Shown: in pieces, positions 7,980-10,153 of the stretch
Position numbering within the stretch: the first letter of the stretch is position 1
How the letters are laid out: every line of letters starts with the position of its first letter
Assembly: GCA_002320775.1 (NCBI GenBank)
Contig: DCKY01000200.1
Location: forward strand, 1,197 to 11,349
Reading direction: 5' to 3'
From: Planctomycetes bacterium UBA1662
GTDB taxonomy: Bacteria > Planctomycetota > UBA8108
Length of the DNA: 10,153 nt
Program-made: the position numbers and the translations under genes
Notes under the pieces: model-generated
What the model was told of the DNA's origin: nothing
The model's input: only the letters and a program-made list of their open reading frames with translations
Database searches by the model: none

Positions 7980-8291
7980 CTACCTGTGGCGATAGACGAT
8001 ACGGCCCCGGGTGAGGTCGTATGGGGAGAGCGCCACGATGACCTTGTCGCCGGGCATGATCCGGATACGGAACTTTCGCATCTTGCCGGCTGTGTAGGCC
8101 ATGACCTCCATCTCGTTGTCCAGCTTAACGCGGAAGTTCGCGTTGCGGAGCTGTTCGATGACGGTGCCGTCAATCTCGATGGCTTCATCATCTTCTTTTC
8201 GTTCGCGAACGGGAGCCGCTGTGGGCGTGTTCTTCTTAGCCTTGGCTCCCTTCCCCTTGGCGCTGGGCCACTTTTTCTTCTTCTTGACCAT
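7980..8291 (-). CDS. infA: Translation initiation factor IF-1 with lysine-rich N-terminal extension
   Basis: IF-1 binds the ribosomal A site on the 30S subunit during initiation together with IF-2 and IF-3. Residues about 33-103 are a complete single S1/OB-fold IF-1: A-I-E-I-D-G-T-V-I-E, F-R-V-K-L-D-N, G-K-M-R, I-R-I-M-P-G-D-K-V, and the near-invariant ending S-P-Y-D-L-T-R-G-R-I-V-Y-R. The usual IF-1 is about 72 residues. This one has 103 because of a basic leader of about 32 residues that starts M-V-K-K-K-K-K-W and contains eleven Lys in its first 20 positions. The start at 8291 is chosen because AAAGGA sits five bases upstream. The frame continues to an ATG at 8414, but that lies inside a likely -35 box. 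infA stands alone here rather than in a ribosomal protein operon. It converges on the CotH gene and diverges from the sulfatase gene. Confidence 0.95.
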   Translation of the reverse strand: MVKKKKKWPSAKGKGAKAKKNTPTAAPVRERKEDDEAIEIDGTVIEQLRNANFRVKLDNEMEVMAYTAGKMRKFRIRIMPGDKVIVALSPYDLTRGRIVYRHR

Positions 8292-8296
8292 GTGCA

Positions 8297-8302
8297 TCCT
8301 TT
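8297..8302 (-). promoter_or_regulatory. Ribosome binding site of infA
   Basis: The minus strand reads AAAGGA, five bases before the ATG whose first base is 8291. It overlaps another ATG (first base 8297), which would have no spacing, so 8291 is the better start. Confidence 0.7.
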
Positions 8303-8354
8303 GAATCCCGGGATCTTCTTCCGGCACCTGGAGCCAGATCGAAGAATTCCGGGC

Positions 8355-8370
8355 AGGTCCCGCGGGACCT
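8355..8370. repeat. Perfect 16-bp palindrome in the infA leader
   Basis: AGGTCCCGCGGGACCT equals its own reverse complement. It lies between the predicted infA promoter and start codon, about 10-25 bases into the expected transcript. It could be a dimeric-protein binding site or form a GC-rich hairpin in the leader RNA. No T-run follows on either strand, so it does not look like a terminator. Confidence 0.6.
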
Positions 8371-8385
8371 TCTCGGTGAGAGATT

Positions 8386-8414
8386 AGGATAGGTAATCCG
8401 GCCGCATTATTCAA
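8386..8414 (-). promoter_or_regulatory. Likely sigma70-type promoter of infA
   Basis: On the minus strand TTGAAT (8409-8414) and TATCCT (8386-8391) are separated by exactly 17 bp. Each matches four of six consensus bases. Transcription would start near 8379, giving a leader of about 88 bases that holds the 16-bp palindrome. Confidence 0.5.
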
Positions 8415-8546
8415 AGCCTGCTGTTGAAAAAAAACTCAATTATGACCGACGGGGACGGTCTTTGGGGGCGGGGGGAGGATGATTCAGGTAGGATGGACGT
8501 TCGCAAGGGGGTTGGGACGTCAGCTTCCGGTTGAATAGCCGGCCTG

Positions 8547-8560
8547 AGGAGAGTCGGAGG
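8547..8560 (+). promoter_or_regulatory. Two Shine-Dalgarno-like sites before the sulfatase
   Basis: AGGAG at 8547-8551 is ten bases before the ATG at 8562. GGAGG at 8556-8560 is only one base before it, but ten bases before a second in-frame ATG at 8571. Either start gives an intact signal peptide, differing by three residues. Confidence 0.45.
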
Positions 8561-8561
8561 T

Positions 8562-10013
8562 ATGAATCGAATGACAAGAGGTCTTTTTTATTTCCTGCCG
8601 GTAGTGGTCTCTTGCTGGGCTCCGCTTTCTGCCCGGGGACAGGAGGAGGCCGCTGTGCCTCCAGATATTGTCATCGTTCTCGCGGATGACCAGACCTGGA
8701 GCGACTCGGGCTGCTACGGAAATAAGCAGGTGAAGACTCCCAATATTGACCGGCTTGCGGCGGAAGGGATGCGTTTTACCCGGGCCTTCACGGCAACCGC
8801 GATGTGCGCTCCCACCAGGCAACAGCTCTATACCGGATTGTTTCCAGTTCGCAATGGCGCCTACCCCAACCACAGCAAGGTGAAGGCCGGGACTCGAAGT
8901 ATCGTTCATTTTCTGCGTGAGCGAGGCTACCGAGTCGGCCTGAGCGGCAAGAAACATTTTGGTCCCCCGGCCTCCTTTCCGTTTGAGAGAGTCCCCCGGG
9001 GTAAGATGGGCGAATTCATTGGCCGCAAGAAGGGCCAGCCTTATTGCCTTGTCGTCACCTCGAACAGTCCTCACCTCCCCTGGTCGGAGGGCGATCCGTC
9101 GGCCTACGATCCCGGGAAGGTCAAGCTGCCGGCCAAGTTCGTGGACACTCCGGAGACCCGCCGGGCCATGGTGAAGTATTACGCCGAGATCACTGATTTT
9201 GACAGGGAGCTTGGCGAATGCATGGCCGCGGTCCAGGAAGGCGGCCGGGAGGAGAACACCATCTTCATCTACACGAGTGAGCAGGGCGCCCAATTTCCCG
9301 GCGGCAAGTGGACCTGCTATGACATGGGGCTGCATGTGGCCCTGGTGGTGCGCTGGCCGCGAGAGGTCAAGGCTGGGAGCGTGGCGTCTGCCATGGTGCA
9401 GTATGTCGATGTCGTACCGACCCTGCTCGCGGCGGCCGGAGCGCCGAAGGTGAAGGGGTTCGATGGGAAGAGCTTTCTCGGTGTGCTCAAGGGGACGACC
9501 GACGAGCATCACGACGCGGTCTTCGGTGTGCACACCACCCGGGGGATCATCAACGGGTCTCCCTGCTATCCCGTTCGATCTGTCAGGACGGCGACCCATA
9601 AATATATCTGGAACCCCAAATACAGGGAGCCCTTCAGGAACGTACTGATTGGAGGGGGAGACAAGGGGGGGTATTGGAAATCGTGGGTTGAGCTGGCAAA
9701 GACAGACGAGAGCGCCAGGAGGATCGTCGAAGGCTACCAGCGCAGGCCGGAGGTGGAGCTCTATGATCTGCGGACCGATCCATTTGAGCAGAAAAATCTG
9801 GCGGGCGATCCGCGGCTGGAGGATGTCGAGCGCTCACTACGAGGTCGGCTGGACGCCTGGATGCGTCAGCAGGGCGACAAAGGTATCGAGACAGAGCTAC
9901 AGGTTAAGGCACATAGGAGCGTGAGCGGGCAGAAGCAGAAACCTGAGAAAGAGCGGAAGAAGAAGGGCGGGGGTCGGAAGAAGGTCTCCTCGGCCGCTCT
10001 CAAGGCTTCGTAA
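8562..10013 (+). CDS. Secreted sulfatase of the formylglycine-dependent type I family
   Basis: Hydrolyses sulfate esters or sulfamates, probably on polysaccharides, outside the cytoplasm. The protein has 483 residues with a signal peptide (1-26, core L-F-Y-F-L-P-V-V-V, likely cleavage S-A-R-G/Q). Catalytic features are the metal-binding D42-D43 in V-L-A-D-D-Q-T-W, the sulfatase signature C82-A-P-T-R86 whose Cys would be converted to formylglycine by a maturase, G-K130-K-H132-F-G, H171 in S-N-S-P-H-L-P-W, E240-Q241-G where D-H-G or D-N-G is common, and K249 in G-G-K-W-T. The G-K-K-H-F-G and E-Q-G...G-K-W-T pattern resembles the subgroup that includes heparan N-sulfatase-like enzymes, but the substrate is not proven. 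The C-terminal domain includes the usual L-Y-D-L-R-T-D-P-F-E-Q-K-N-L segment. The last 35 or so residues form a lysine-rich, low-complexity tail that is not part of the fold. No maturase gene is in the window. The 3' end overlaps the convergent neighbour by 14 bp. Confidence 0.93.
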   Translation: MNRMTRGLFYFLPVVVSCWAPLSARGQEEAAVPPDIVIVLADDQTWSDSGCYGNKQVKTPNIDRLAAEGMRFTRAFTATAMCAPTRQQLYTGLFPVRNGAYPNHSKVKAGTRSIVHFLRERGYRVGLSGKKHFGPPASFPFERVPRGKMGEFIGRKKGQPYCLVVTSNSPHLPWSEGDPSAYDPGKVKLPAKFVDTPETRRAMVKYYAEITDFDRELGECMAAVQEGGREENTIFIYTSEQGAQFPGGKWTCYDMGLHVALVVRWPREVKAGSVASAMVQYVDVVPTLLAAAGAPKVKGFDGKSFLGVLKGTTDEHHDAVFGVHTTRGIINGSPCYPVRSVRTATHKYIWNPKYREPFRNVLIGGGDKGGYWKSWVELAKTDESARRIVEGYQRRPEVELYDLRTDPFEQKNLAGDPRLEDVERSLRGRLDAWMRQQGDKGIETELQVKAHRSVSGQKQKPEKERKKKGGGRKKVSSAALKAS

Positions 10014-10153
10014 GGTAGGGGCCCTTGCGTGCTTCACTGTAGAGACGCTTCCACTCTTTTGAGTTGTCATCTTCTACAAGCCGGGTGTCCACCCCGGGTT
10101 CGTAGTAGGGGAGCTTTCCCTTTTGCCCGGGGCGCAGCATGAAGTTCACCTGG
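10000..10153 (-). CDS. C-terminal end of an unrecognised protein (5' end outside window)
   Basis: On the minus strand a frame runs from the window edge for 50 codons to TGA (10000-10002). Its codons strongly favour G or C at the third position, as in the neighbouring genes, and the sequence is not low-complexity. It contains L-R-P-G-Q-K-G-K-L-P-Y-Y-E-P-G, E-W-K-R-L-Y-S-E-A-R and a K-G-P-Y-L-T-K-P ending. The composition is soluble, with no membrane segment. I do not recognise the family. The last 14 bases overlap the end of the sulfatase gene on the opposite strand. Confidence 0.6.
   Translation of the reverse strand, partial: QVNFMLRPGQKGKLPYYEPGVDTRLVEDDNSKEWKRLYSEARKGPYLTKP

Noticed and set aside
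8292..8414. An extended infA reading frame starting at 8414
   Set aside because: The extra 41 residues cover the palindrome and the -10 and -35 boxes, and the ATG at 8291 has a properly spaced Shine-Dalgarno site.
8520..9599. A 359-residue open frame on the minus strand opposite the sulfatase
   Set aside because: It is rich in Arg, Gly, His and Pro with no known motif, and is fully explained as a shadow of the sulfatase codon bias.

Overview
The window looks like part of a chromosome from a member of the Planctomycetota, probably an uncultured or marine lineage. The lineage call is an inference from gene content. Three things support it: proteins ending in paired dockerin-type Ca-binding repeats of the planctomycete style (C-x-D-x-x-D-x-N-D-D-G and an F-L-F-x-G-G ending), a very large secreted LTD/CotH protein, and a secreted formylglycine sulfatase of the planctomycete polysaccharide-degrading type. 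Base composition is moderately GC-rich, and SD sites are variable in quality.

Layout from left to right. (1) The 3' end of a secreted dockerin protein (1-357, +) closes with a textbook intrinsic terminator (381-413). (2) A secreted metallophosphoesterase related to purple acid phosphatases (545-2575, +) follows. (3) A short RecQ-family helicase (2589-4007, -) converges on it with only 13 bp between the stops. (4) After a 177-bp or longer divergent intergenic region comes a 1220-residue secreted protein (4257-7919, +). Its order is LTD, jelly-roll-like, chitobiase-C-like, CotH kinase, chitobiase-C-like, LTD, dockerin. (5) infA, encoding translation initiation factor IF-1, lies on the - strand (7980-8291), with an unusual lysine-rich N-terminal extension. 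(6) A sulfatase (8562-10013, +) diverges from infA. (7) The 3' end of an unrecognised - strand gene enters from the right edge and overlaps the sulfatase end by 14 bp (10000-10153).

There is no clear multi-gene operon: strands alternate and each gene seems to have its own promoter region. Four of the seven genes encode predicted exported proteins (dockerin protein, phosphatase, CotH protein, sulfatase). Together they fit scavenging of phosphate and sulfated glycans and building of the cell surface. recQ and infA are housekeeping genes set between them. I see no tRNA, rRNA, CRISPR array, insertion sequence or phage gene.

No complete new system is evident. The most notable points are the near mirror-image domain order around the CotH domain, the replaced metal ligands in the phosphatase, the zinc-less truncated RecQ, the IF-1 extension with a palindromic leader, and the lysine-rich tail on an exported sulfatase.
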